This document shows, piece after piece, positions 43,569-54,991 of a stretch of DNA of 64,000 bases. Source of the stretch: Lactuca virosa (Eukaryota; Streptophyta; Magnoliopsida; Asterales; Asteraceae). The notes beneath the pieces are model-generated. The model saw only the letters and a list, made by a program, of their open reading frames with translations, was not told the origin of the DNA and did no database searches. The stretch is taken from positions 105,241,220 through 105,305,219 of the forward strand of contig CAKMRJ010005523.1 in the NCBI GenBank assembly GCA_928212115.1. The letters are read 5' to 3'. Positions within the stretch are counted from its first letter, which is position 1; every line of letters starts with the position of its first letter. The translations under genes and the position numbers were made by a program.

Positions 43569-43871
43569 ATAAGCTAAAAGTAGTGGTTGCGTAAATAGAG
43601 AAATCAGACTAGTTAAGGCGAAAAGAGGAAAGTTTATAACAAGGATGTAGAAAACCTTGCAAATTTTGCAATGTTTATAGAAACTTTTCTCTTATAAGCC
43701 TAAATAAACTGATGTAACCGCTGGTAATAATATGAAGCATATATTACAGTAATCATTGTGTTATCCATTATGTTTTACACTTTGAAGAATAATTAAAGTA
43801 TTTAGTAATTGTGTAGTAAATGACTAATTATTCATAAAATTCTTATTATTTATAATAGGAACTAAAACAAA
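43569..43871 (+). other. Spacer between the extra ORF and gag
   Basis: AT-rich, no gene seen. Confidence 0.6.
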
Positions 43872-45506
43872 ATGCCTAGAAGGAGTAGTGCTCGGCTAAA
43901 CCCTAACCGACCATCAGCACCAGAACAACAACCACCAGAACCAAACCCCCCAATAAGTACAACACAACTGGAAGAAATCATAGCTCAAAGAATTGATGCG
44001 GCTCTATCTAATGTCACAAGAGATGGAGTTAGAAATGAAGGCCATGTAGGGACCACTAGAACGTGTACCTACAAGGATTTTATGAATTGCAGGCCAAAAA
44101 GCTTTCATGGAAGTGAAGGAGTTGTTAATTTGACTAGGTGGATAGAAAAGACAGAGTCCGTCTTTCAAATAAGCTTTTGTCCAGATGATTGTAAAGTACG
44201 ATTTGCAGCATGTACTTTCGCTGATGCATCACTTACATGGTGGAACAGCCATGTGAATACAATGGGAATCGATACTGCAAATTCCATGAAATGGGAGGAG
44301 CTAAAAATGATGCTAGTGGAGGAGTATTGTCCTAGGGAGGAGATACATAAGATGGAACAAGAATTGTGGAACCTAACCATGAAGGGTTCAGAGATAAAAG
44401 CTTATACCCTTAGATTTAATGATCTGGCAGTAATGTGTCCAGCACTTGTAACCCCTGAATATAAGAAAATTGAGCGATATATCTTGGTTTTAGCATCGCA
44501 AATCAAAGGCATGGTGATTGCATCAAAGCCTACAACCTATGACAACACCAAAAGAATAGCTCATCAGCTAACCCTCACAGAGATCCAAGGAACAGAAGTG
44601 GTCTCAAAGGCTGAGTCTCCCAAATCTGGAACAAACAAGCGCAAGTTTAATAGGAAGAATCCCAAACAATCATCTGAGAAAAGACAAGAAGTGGCAACCA
44701 ATTATGCAGCCACGACAACAGTACCCACACAACCAAAATCTTCATGGGGCAACCAGTGCAACCGTCATCATCCAGGTGACTGTTTTGTCTGCACGAAGTG
44801 CAAGAAGAAGGGACATACTGCTACTCACTGCAGGAGCACAACACCTGCAACCGTGAATCAGGGGACAAATACTGGAGCATGCCATGGTGAAGGAAAAAAG
44901 TGTTATGAGTGTGGAGAGGTTGGACATATCAAGAAAGAATGTCTAAAGTTAAGGAGTCAAGGAGGCATAGGGCGTGGCAGGGCGTTCGTGATCGGAAGCA
45001 GAGAAGCTATCCAGGACCCTTCGGTCGTATCTGGTACGTTTCTCATAGATAATTTATATGCTACTATACTCTTCGACTCTGGAGCAGATAGAAGTTTTAT
45101 AACTCCGACGTTTAGAAAATTGTTAAGTCATGAGTCTAGCAAATTAAAAGAAATCTATGAAGTAGAAATCGCTAATGGTCAAACCGAGAGAACACATGAA
45201 ATCCTAGAAAACTGTCTGTTAACTCTTAATAACTACATTTTTCACGTCAACCTCATGCCAATGCCTATCGGTAGTTTTGATGTCATAATTGGCATGGATT
45301 GGTTATCTTCACACCACGCCGAAATTCTATGTCATGAGAAAGCCATACGACCACCCTTACCAAACGGCGAAGCCCTGATTATCTATGGTGATAAATCTGG
45401 GAAGAACCTCAAAGTCATCTCTTGTACTAAGACCCATAAATATCTACATAAGAAATGTAGCGCATTCTTAGCCCACATTGTAGATAGGAAGAGAAAGATA
45501 AAATAA
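43872..45506 (+). pseudogene. Gypsy-2 gag and protease
   Basis: A 544-codon frame from ATG. The gag core includes FHGSEGVVNLTRWIEKTESV, FADASLTWWNSHV and LVEEYCPREEIHKMEQELW. Two intact CCHC zinc knuckles follow (CTKCKKKGHTATHC and CYECGEVGHIKKEC). The protease has an intact ILFDSGADRSFI active site and VIIGMDWLS. TAA at 45504-45506 ends the frame, but the same frame goes straight on into reverse transcriptase. The product would be the structural protein plus an aspartic protease. This is the best-preserved gag in the window. Confidence 0.93.
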
Positions 45507-46937
45507 ATCAAGGACATACCTCAAGTATGTGATTTTCCTGACGTGTTTCCTGAAGATCTACCTGGAATACCTCCCGTCCGACAAGTCGAGTTTCGAATCG
45601 ACTTAATTCCTGGAGCAGCACCAGTAGCGAAATCTCCTTATCGGTTGGCTCCATCTAAAATGCAAGAATTGTCTAGCCAACTACAAGAACTTCTTGACAA
45701 AGGCTTTATCCGACCAAGTTTTTCACCTTGGGGAGCACCAATCTTGTTTGTCAAGAAGAAGTACGGATCCTTTTGAATGTGTATTGATTATCGGGAGCTG
45801 AGCAAGCTAACGATCAAGAATCGTTATCTGCTTCCAAGAATTTATGATCTATTCAATCAACTGCAAGGATCCAGCTACTACTCAAAGATAGATCTTAGAT
45901 CAGGATACCATCAACTCAGAGTACAAGAAGATGACATTCCAAAGACAACATTTAGACCTCGTTATGGTCATTATGAGTTCTTAGTTATGTCTTTTGGATT
46001 GACCAATGCCCGAACAGTGTTTATGGATCTCATGAATCGTGTTTGCAAACCATACTTGGATAAATTCGTGATCGTATTTATCGATGATATATTGATATAT
46101 TCACGAACCAAGGAAGTGCATGGTCAACACCTGCAAATAATCTTGGAACTACTAAGAAAAGAAAAGTTGTACGCCAAATTCTCCAAATGTGAGTTTTGGA
46201 TTAGAGAAGTACAATTTTTAGGTCATGTAGTTAGCAACGAAGGAATTCATGTTGACCCATCCAAAGTTGAAGCAATCAGGAATTGGGAAGCACCAAAGAT
46301 GCCAACAGAGGTGCATCAATTCCTAGGACTTGCTGGCTATTACTGTAGATTCATAGAGAATTTCTCCAAAATAGCCAAGCGGCTTACAACAATAACCCAG
46401 AAGGATACGAAGTTCAACTGGGAAGACAAACAAGAAGCTGCTTTTCAGAAACTGAAGCAAATGTTGTGTAGTGCACCAATCCTATCCCTTCCAGATGGGA
46501 CAGAAGATTTCGTTGTATACTGCGACGCATCAAATCAAGGATTGGGATGTGTGTTGATGCAAAGAGGAAAATTTATCGCCTATGCATCACGGAAACTTAA
46601 GGTGCATGAGAATAATTACACTACCCATGATCTTGAATTGGGAGTTGTAGTTTTTTCACTAAAAATTTGGAGACATTACTTATACGGTACTAAGTGTACT
46701 ATTTTTACTGACCACAAGAGTCTCCAGCACATCTTCAACCAAAAAGATCTTAATATGAGACAACGAAGATGGGTCGAATTGTTGAATGATTACGAATGTG
46801 AGATTCGTTATCATCTCGGAAATGCAAATGGGGTAGCAGATGCCTTGAGCCGGAAAGAATATATTAAACCTCGTCGGGTACAAGCATTAACTATAACTAT
46901 CCATTCTAACTTTACCGCACAAATTAGAGAATCTTAA
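45507..46937 (+). pseudogene. Gypsy-2 reverse transcriptase and RNase H
   Basis: It is in the same frame as gag. PDVFPEDLPGIPPVRQVEF opens the domain. TGA at 45774-45776 (GSF, then MCIDYREL) is a C to T type stop. Motif A (KIDLRSGYHQLRV) and motif C (FIDDILIYS) are intact. The RNase H shows DFVVYCDASNQGLG, THDLELGVVVFSL and TDHKSLQHIF, and ends YHLGNANGVADALSRKE. TAA at 46935-46937 closes the block. Apart from the two stops, the catalytic motifs look intact. Confidence 0.93.
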
Positions 46938-48410
46938 CTTGAGGCTCTAAAAGAAGAAAACATCAAGAACGAAGCTTTGCGAGGAATGGAAAAGCAACTT
47001 ATACAAAAAGATGACGGAACACGATACTTTATGAACCGAATTTGGACGCCTAAGTTCGGTGGAGTCAGGGACTTGGTCTTAAAAGAAGCCCACAAGTCCA
47101 GATATTCCATGCATCCAGGTTCTGACAAAATGTACTTAGATTTAAAAGTACATTATTGGTGGCCAAACATGAAGGCATAAATTGCTACTTATGTGAGCAA
47201 ATGTTTGACTTGTTCTAGAGTAAAGGCAGAACATCAAAAGCCTTCAGGTTTACTTCAACAACCGGAAATACCTGAATGGAAATGGAAGCAGATATAAATG
47301 GACTTCATCACTAAGTTACCTAAAACTCCTAGTGGGTTCGACACTATTTGGGTAATAGTCGATAGATTGACTAAGTACGCCCATTTCTTACTAATTAAGG
47401 AGAACGACAAGATGAAGAAGCTAACTAGAATTTATATTAAGGAAATTGTCAGATTGCATGGAGTTCCAAATTCTATTATTTCTGACCGAGTTAGTAGATT
47501 CACTTCACGGTTTTGGAAATCTCTACAAAAATCCTTAGGAACACGTCTAGATATGAGTATAGCTTACCATCCACAGACTGATGGTCAGAGTGAGAGAACC
47601 ATTCAGACTTTACAAGATATGCTCCGAGCCTGTGTAATAGACTTTGGAAATGCGTGGGATACTCATTTACCATTAATTGAGTTTTCCTACAACAATAGTC
47701 ATCACACCAGCATCAAGGTTGCACCGTTTGAGGCTCTTTATGGACGAAAATTTCGTTCCCCAGTATGTTGGGCAGAACTTGGAGACACGCAGATGGCCAG
47801 AGAACGTACAGGTGATACCTTACGTACTGGACCAGAAATAATCCACGAAACAACTGAAAAGATCGTGCAAATTAAGGATCGATTAAAGGTTGCACGTGAT
47901 TGTCAAAAGAGCTATGCTGACGTGATACGTAAGACTTTAGAATTCCAAGTTGGAGATAAAGTAATGTTAAAGGTCTCTCCTTGGAAAGGCATAATTCGAT
48001 TCGGGAAACGAGGCAAACTAAACCCACGGTATATAGGACCTTTTGAAATTCTAGCAAGAATAGGTTCTGTCGCATACCAACTCAAGTTGCCTCAAGAGCT
48101 AATTAATATACACGATGTTTTTCACGTATCAAATCTCAAAAGATGTCTTTCCGATGACACTCTTGTTATATCTCTCTAAGAGATACAAGTCAATACGAAA
48201 CTCAACTTTGTAAAAGAACCCGTTGAGATCATGGATCGAGAAGTCAAACGATTAAAGCAAAGTCGTATTCCCATAGTGAAAGTTCAATGAAACTCTTTAC
48301 GAGGACCTGAATTTACTTGGGAACGTGAAGATCAGATGAAAGAAAAATACCCCCAACTGTTTGCCAAAACCCTCATCCATAAGATAAATTTCGGGACGAA
48401 ATTATTCTAA
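46938..48410 (+). pseudogene. Gypsy-2 integrase and chromodomain-like end
   Basis: It remains in the same frame. The zinc region has HKSRYSMHPGSDKMYLDLK, YWWPNMK and CLTCSRVKAEH. Stops are at 47178-47180 and 47295-47297. The core shows MDFITKLPKT, IISDRVSRFTSRFW and GQSERTIQTLQ with all three acidic residues. The C-terminal part (GDKVMLKVSPWKGIIRFG, FHVSNLKRC) is followed by stops at 48177-48179 and 48288-48290, then EFTWEREDQMKEKYPQLF. The final TAA at 48408-48410 lies just before the polypurine tract. Confidence 0.93.
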
Positions 48411-48421
48411 CGGGGGGAGAA
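48411..48421 (+). other. Gypsy-2 polypurine tract
   Basis: CGGGGGGAGAA abuts the 3' LTR start TGTAACAC. Confidence 0.88.
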
Positions 48422-50817
48422 TGTAACACTAGTCAAAATAGGTCAATAAGACAATCACATGTGATTAGGCCAATCATGAAATGTGATTTTGTTAAACTAG
48501 TAATGTGATAAGAGTGCTATGTAGTTAACGATAAATTCTAATACAAACATGAACTTTCTTTATGATACAACTCAAAGTATACGTCCATACGATTCCAAAA
48601 TATAGAGAATGTCTGAATCTGACTTCGCATGAAGAAGTTATGATAAACCGAACACTATAAATCTCTATAATAATAGGAATTTAAATTAGACTTAGAATTA
48701 GCTATTGGAATATAAAATAGAGTTGTAGTACATGTAACTACCTACGCGTGCATATAAAGAACGTCAAAAACAGAGTTCGTATGTGAAAGTTACGACCTTT
48801 CGAAGATTCAGCTATCAGAAACCCTAATCTGACTGAGCTCACGACGTGAGCACAGAAGTCACGACGTGATGAGTCATTTTGCCACATCTCGGAATCTAGA
48901 AGGTGTGTGACGAGGCTACGAGGGGATAAGATCCAAACTCACGACGTGAGCAAGGATATCCCACGACGTGATGAGTCACATGGCCACCTTCCGAAGCTAG
49001 GGACGCAAATGGCAAGTCTACGAGAATAAGATCCAAACTCACGACGTGGGCCTTATAAAACCCACGACGTAGGGGTCTAAAATCCTTACAATAAATAGCA
49101 GTTCCGACTTCAGCCATTCTTACACCTAAACTTCTTTCTCCTCTCTCCTTTGCTGAAGCCATCTTGCATCCCGAGCCCCGACGACCTCGTACGCTGACCG
49201 TTTCTGCTTAGATTACATAAAATCACGTTACTAGGGTGAGTTTCATGGCCCCACTTTCTAATATTTCGGGGGAAAACGCATGCTAAATATTATGTATACG
49301 TTATTATTATATCTATATGATAGTATATTAGTATCAACGTATATAGTTATAATGACCGGGATATAGTTATTTCGTATCTGAAAGTATACAACTATCGTAA
49401 AGTTGTTAGCATGTTATTGTTATAGTAATATACTAATGTAGATATTGAGTTATACTTAGGATTCTATATATATGTTGTGTGCGATATAGTTCCGAAGTTA
49501 TATTCGGAAGTTCTATATGTTAAAAAGTATATGTTGTTATTGTTAGATAAAATTTGGTATGTTATATATTGTTATTAATGGTTTTATGTCAAGATAAAAC
49601 TAGGAACGTTATATGTTGTTATTATTGGTTTTATGTCAACATAAAACCTGGTTTTACTTCAAGCTATAGCTGTTATACTGCCTAAATGTTATGAAGTTAG
49701 GAGTAATGTTTAAAAGCATAGTCTAGTAACTTAGAGTTTTAGACATGAAGATGCTTTTGTTGTTAGAGCTATAGGAAGCTGAGAAGTCTACATGAGTAAT
49801 TGTATTCATCAACTAAGATTGGGGATCTTAGCGGAAATCCTCTGAACTGTAACCGTTAATCCCGTGTGAGCGAGGAAGTCGTGTATAATTAGTATACGGG
49901 TTGACCACCCCACTTGTGACTGTTAGCTACAGTCAACCAAAAGCAAGTGACGAACTATCCTTGTACTTGTTATTGTTCCAGCATTTGATGAAGCGTGCGA
50001 TGTTCCTCATGGAAATCATGAGTGGGTTGTCCTCATGTAAATCATGAGTGGGTGTTCCTTATGTAAATTATGAGTGGGTTTTCCTCATGGAAATCATGAG
50101 TGGGTTTTATCAGAGGTATTATGTCATAGCAGCGGTTACAGGCTCATGGTAGCAAATTGTTAGAAACATTATACTTTGTTGTATACAAGTATTAGTGTTA
50201 AGTATAAGTTTCCCCCTACTTATACCCTAGGTACTACTTGTATAATAAGTAGATAATTATACCTAACACACATACTCGTATATAATTGAAATAGATTTAT
50301 ACGTAGCGGTTTTACTCGTATAGAATTGATATAAGATTTATATGTAGCAACTTTCGTTTGTATGGAATTACAAACATTTATATTTATAATATATAAGACT
50401 TATAGGTATATACTTATTTGGTAAGTAAACCATTATACCTACGATATATATACTAAACGTTGGAGATACTTTCAAAACTATACTTTTGAACGTGGAAAAT
50501 GTATTATTTTATGGAGTCAAAACCTATGGACTCACCAACTTTATGTTGACGTATTTTAAAATTCATGTGTTTTCAGGAACTTGAAAATCTGGTATGTATT
50601 CGAACAGAAGAAGTTTTACTATTACCTTTCTGTTCATTAAGAAGTATGCCATAGTCGGATATTATGTAATAGGTCCTAGAAAAACAGTTATGTAACTTTC
50701 AGTTATCAATAAAGGTATGTATTTTCTTTAGTACTGTTCAATATATGTTGTATAACTATGATACGAAGAATGACTTTACACCACCCGGTGTTTCCGCCGA
50801 TGGTTGGGGGTGTGACA
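48422..50817 (+). mobile_element. Gypsy-2 3' LTR (2396 bp)
   Basis: It begins TGTAACACTAGTC and ends GGGGGTGTGACA. It matches the left LTR from about 48899 to the end with scattered differences. It contains several copies of CTCATG(G/T)AAATCATGAGTGGGT near 50007-50105, one more than the left LTR. Confidence 0.9.
48838..49072. repeat. TCACGACGTGA palindrome pairs in the gypsy-2 3' LTR
   Basis: Sites start at 48839 and 48859 (20 bp apart), 48939 and 48961 (22), 49039 and 49062 (23). The core CGACG is shared with the ACTCGACGAGT palindromes of other elements. They lie just before the TATA-like position near 49090. Confidence 0.88.
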
Positions 50818-51090
50818 CCATATGTGCTTGCATGGGATGAAAAGTAATCAGCCAACTTCTTTCTTGAACCATAACCCACGTCCCTTTGTGTGCACACTTG
50901 CTTAAATTGTACAAACCATCGACATAGGTTATGTGTTTGACTTTCCTTAAGGGCATGGCTTCCATGGGTTGTGAGTGCCTTCCATGGCTATAAATGGAAA
51001 ACTCAACCCTTCCATTCCCATCATACAAATTCACAACAACAACCTTTCTTCACTCCCTCACCATTATCTCTCTCTCTCTCTCTCACTCAC

Positions 51091-51134
<44 letters not shown>

Positions 51135-51136
51135 AC

Positions 51137-51183
<47 letters not shown>

Positions 51184-51315
51184 CAAGAACACCCACCAAA
51201 AACCATCACTCCTTCCACCATAAACCATCGTAAACCACCACCCAGCCACCTCTTCGTACTATTTTGGTCGATCAACAGCCCTACCAAACACCCCTCCGGC
51301 GTGCTAAATACCTCC
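50818..51315 (+). promoter_or_regulatory. Promoter-like segment with TATA and CT-rich leader
   Basis: GGCTATAAATGG near 50987 is followed, about 80 bp on, by a long CT microsatellite and a C/A-rich stretch. The layout is that of a plant promoter and 5' leader, either host or an LTR fragment. No coding region follows, because copia-2 begins at 51316. Confidence 0.35.
51067..51180. repeat. (CT)n microsatellite with two ACTCACTATG interruptions
   Basis: Three CT runs are separated by ACTCACTATG twice, so part of the run was duplicated. Leu-Ser repeat ORFs here are artefacts. Confidence 0.95.
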
Positions 51316-51937
51316 TGTTGATATAAAAAGTGACCCTCTTTAGCTAATACACCGCAATCCGGAGTGTTGGTGATACTGTAGAAGAAGTTGACTACCGAAG
51401 TTGGAGAAAATCTTTTGTGAACCGCAACCGCAACAGCTACCGCAGAGATGAATGATGAATGAAGACTTTCATGTTACTTTACTGACTTAGCGTGTTTTCT
51501 TAGTTTTGTCTAGTGAACCTTGCATGGTCACTAAGTCTGTGGAATAGTATTTGTTTATTTCAAATGTAACTTTTCAAGACTCTATAAATAGAGGATCCCA
51601 CTTCATGTAATGACACACCTTCACGATCTTTCTGAACTATTATTAAAATACAAAAATCATTCATTTATATTCTATCTTAACTGATATTCCAAGTTCCTTT
51701 TCACTTTAAGCTGATCACATTTATTAACTTGTGTTTGCATGCAATCCTTTTTATGAATCAACTTGGTGTCTACTTGATATAACTTGCTGTCATTTATATT
51801 TCCTTTATATTTCTGCAATCTAACATTTCTAACTTATTATTGTTGAGCTAACAAGAACATTGAGATTAACTTATTCCACAACTTAGTATCTTGTACTAAC
51901 ATTTGTTCAAGTGTTCCTCAAAGTTTTTCTCTCAACA
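51316..51937 (+). mobile_element. Copia-2 5' LTR (622 bp)
   Basis: It starts TGTTGA and ends TCAACA, a perfect 6 bp terminal inverted repeat. TATAAATA lies at 51583-51590. The primer binding site follows. It is a different family from copia-1. No second LTR is in the window. Confidence 0.8.
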
Positions 51938-51938
51938 A

Positions 51939-51952
51939 TTGGTATCAGAGCC
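51939..51952 (+). other. Copia-2 primer binding site
   Basis: TTGGTATCAGAGCC lies one base after the LTR end and is complementary to initiator methionine tRNA. Confidence 0.9.
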
Positions 51953-52037
51953 ATAATGGTTGGTTTTTAAACAAAACTCTGATTTTAGCAAGCCTTCTAT
52001 ACCACTGAAGCTCATTCTTTAAAAAAAAGAGGGAAAT

Positions 52038-52679
52038 ATGGAACAAGCTTTATCATTGAATGTTTCCAACAGTTTCGGAGGCTCGAACAAAGCTCCAATA
52101 CTTGTTGCAAATGAATACCACCATTGGTCTCAAATAATGGAAAGGTATCTTAAGAGGCTCGGTAGAGATGTATGGAGATCTATGGAAGAAGGACCCCATG
52201 TCCCTATTCTCACTCCTGTTCAAGTAGATGGTGCTCAGGCATGACTTGGTGGAGCTTATGCAGCTATGAATCGACCAACAAATGATGATCTTGACAAAAT
52301 GGAGAAAGATGCCATAGAATTTTATGAAATCTCATGTGGTTTTGCTCCAGATAATTTTGATATAATCATCAACTGCAAGTCTGCCAAGGAGATCTAGGAT
52401 GTGCTCAAAAATCTTTATCAAGGGTCTGAACAAGCTCAAGACAAGAAACTCACCACTGCACTCAATAAGTTCAACAACTTTAAAGCTCTCCCCAGTGAAA
52501 GTCTTGAAAATTCATTCAAAAGGTTCAACCTTATCATCACAAAGCTATCAAATGCTGGTACAGTCGAAGCAATCACAACACAAATATACAATTCCTGAAT
52601 GGTTTGGGTAGAGACTGGACCATGGAAAAAATGATAGTCGAAGGAGACAGAAAGATCAACACTCTCTCAGTGTTCAAAC
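52038..52679 (+). pseudogene. Copia-2 gag, first part
   Basis: The frame opens MEQALSLNVSNSFGGSNKAP. It shows the copia gag pattern: EYHHWSQIMERYL, then AKEI with TAG for tryptophan near 52396, then DVLKNLYQGSEQAQDKKLTT and FKRFNLIITKLSNAG. TGA at 52242-52244 is another stop. A frameshift lies near 52590, after which the reading continues FLNGLGRDWTMEKMI. The gene is then cut at 52679 by the solo LTR. Confidence 0.85.
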
Positions 52680-53454
52680 TGTTGGATAAGGTGTCTAAGT
52701 CCATAACTATTTCTGGTATGTACTTGACCCGACCTGGCATGGTCCATTTGGGTTGCATGGCATCATGCATTTGGATAGACTAAATGAGAAAAATAACACT
52801 TGTGGTTTATTAATATATTATAAGTTCTAATATATTATAGTATTATTTAATTAGTATTGATCAAGAATTAATCTAGGATTAATTAAGTGATCAAAAGATG
52901 ACTAATTAAACATATGGGTTGATTATGTAAATCATCCATAACTTGTATAGTGGGCTAAAAGGCTCCATGGATTATCAAGTTGGGTTAAACCCATTGGATG
53001 CTTCATGGAGGCTCCATGGGAGTTACAAACCCATAGGTCATGGAAATGAAGAGTCATGCCACATTAGGGTTTACATGGTGTAACCCTAGATGTGACACAC
53101 TATATAAGCAACATGTTCTCCACCAAAATCGACTACACAAAGTTATAAGAGGGCTTGGCCGATTTTTGCAAGTGTTACACTTCTCTCAAGTTGACTCCAA
53201 AAGCATTTGGTGTTGTGTGAAGCATTTGAGGCATCACACTTCGGGTGCTAGGCTCTCAAGGTTTCAAGGAATCATAACAGCTACAAGGTATGTATTTCTA
53301 GCTATTTTTTATATTATAAAGTTCCCCATGTTTTCTAGATAGGTTTATGAACCTTGGAAAAAGTATTTTGCATGTATTTTAGACAAACATAGATCCAAGG
53401 TTTTCTAGGGTTGCATGTACACTTAGGAGTGTTAGAATTGCTTAAAACCCTTCA
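52680..53454 (+). mobile_element. Solo LTR of the copia-1 family
   Basis: 775 bp from TGTTGGATAAGG to AAAACCCTTCA, with target duplication CAAAC at 52675-52679 and 53455-53459. No internal element sequence remains, so it arose by LTR-LTR recombination. TATATAAG lies at 53101-53108. It splits copia-2 gag. Confidence 0.93.
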
Positions 53455-54053
53455 CAAACTTCATGGTGAACTTCAAGCACAAGAATCAACCGTGTTAAAG
53501 GATTGTGCATATCTAGGAGGACCACTTGCTTTGATGGCTCAAACCCCGCAGTTCAAAGCTCCTTGGAACCCATATACCGCAGAGTCATCATACCAACACT
53601 TATATGATAATCCATCGCAGTCGTATGAAGCTGATGTTGAACTAGACGATAAAGAAGAGTTTCAAAATGCTATTGCGTTGTTCAGCCAACAATTCAACAG
53701 GCTTCCCCCACCATCATTTCGTAAAATCCAACAATTCACCAAACCACCTTTCAATCGTAACTTCAACCCACAGAATAATCATCCACGATATCCCATAAAC
53801 CCTCATCATCCTTCACAACCGCAAAACCCTTCTCCAAAGGAGCCACCACAGAACAACAAACCTTCAGACTTCGGTACCACTACTGAAGACAAATATGGAG
53901 TCGTTATTTTTCATAAGTGTCACAAGGAAAACCACTTTGCCAAAAACTGCAAATAAAATGTGGTGAAAGACAAGTCATATTATCTCCGAATGGCTCAAGA
54001 AATGAAGGAAAAAGAAAAGGCAAGAGCTTATGTTTCTCAAGTAAGGAGGGATC
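53455..54053 (+). pseudogene. Copia-2 gag, second part
   Basis: Gag resumes in frame after the target duplication (LHGELQAQESTVLKD). It runs through ALMAQTPQFKAPWNPYTAES and a proline/asparagine-rich linker. The zinc knuckle reads FHKCHKENHFAKNC, so its first cysteine is replaced by phenylalanine. TAA at 53954-53956 follows, then VKDKSYYLRMAQEMKEKEKA. The gene is cut again at 54053 by copia-3. Confidence 0.85.
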
Positions 54054-54843
54054 TGTTGGATTAGGTGTCTAAGCGCATAAGTATATTTGGTATGTATTTG
54101 ACGCAGTTATAGCATGGTCCTTTTGGGTTGCCTTCACCAAAGCAACTTGACTGGATGAATAATGGAGAAAGAGGTTATTATGGTTTATTAATATATTATT
54201 TGAATAATATATTAAAAGAGAAATCAGATTATTTAATTAACATTGGTCAAGAATTAATTTAGAATTAATTTTGTGGTCAAAAGAGGTTAATTGAATTAAG
54301 GGGGCTGATATTGTAATTATGTGATAATTGCAAAAATGGGCTGATGGCCTCTTGGATAAGGGGTGGACGAAATCTTATGGGAGCCCATAAGGATTTCGTC
54401 CAAGGATAGGGTTCTGGAAGATTCCTATGGGCTGCTTGGAGCCTAAGCAACCGGATTAGGTCTTTGACTGAAACCCTAATACCTCACATATATAAAGAAC
54501 CCCTAGGCATCACATTTTCGGGTACCACAACCCTAGAGGGATTATTAGAGCCGATTTTGCACTCTCCCTCTCTCTCTTGCATTCTCCAATTGCATTGGTG
54601 TTTGTGATCTATTAGAGGCATCACATTTGAGGTGCTAGGTTCTCAAAAGCTCAAGATAACCAAGCTACAATCAAAGGTAACTTTCTAACTTGCTTATTAG
54701 ATGTAGATTTCATTTTGTTGTATGATAGATTAGGGTTTGTAAGGTTTTGATGATTATTGCATGTACAATTAGAAAAACCTAGATCCAAAGCTTTTGGGTT
54801 TGCATGTGCACCATAGGATTGATGTTTGGCTGATAAACCAACA
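54054..54843 (+). mobile_element. Copia-3 5' LTR (790 bp)
   Basis: It begins TGTTGGATTAGG and ends AAACCAACA. It is related to the copia-1 LTR but clearly diverged. TATATAAA lies at 54489-54496. A splice-donor-like AAAG/GTAAC lies at 54677. The flanking 5-mer is GGATC; its partner is outside the window. Confidence 0.88.
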
Positions 54844-54844
54844 G

Positions 54845-54857
54845 TGGTATCAGAGCC
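54845..54857 (+). other. Copia-3 primer binding site
   Basis: TGGTATCAGAGCC lies one base after the LTR end. Confidence 0.9.
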
Positions 54858-54938
54858 AGGTCTTTTTTCTTTTGTATTTGATGCATAGCTAAATTGTTCA
54901 AAGCTCAAAAGTAAAAAAATCTTGCCTCTGACTGATGA

Positions 54939-54991
54939 GCTCGTCGAGTCACCTGATGAACTCGACGAGTCCAGTTTGTGACTCGGCGAGT
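54939..54991. repeat. Three phased palindromes in the copia-3 leader
   Basis: GCTCGTCGAGT at 54939, ACTCGACGAGT at 54960 and ACTCGGCGAGT at 54981, each exactly 21 bp from the last. They lie about 80 bp after the primer binding site. Confidence 0.93.

Larger units (their letters stand above)
36624..50817 (+). mobile_element. Gypsy-2: Ty3/gypsy element with a nested insertion
   Basis: LTRs at 36624-38628 and 48422-50817 flank a primer binding site, an extra ORF, a gag-pol frame and a polypurine tract, all on the plus strand. The flanking 5-mers are CCATT (36619-36623) and CCATA (50818-50822), a 4 of 5 match. The non-autonomous element at 39682-43246 splits the extra ORF. The C-terminal WEREDQMKEKYPQLF suggests a chromovirus. 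Confidence 0.9.

Noticed and set aside
50971..51321. Three overlapping ORFs with Leu-Ser repeats
   Set aside because: They are translations of the CT microsatellite in all frames.
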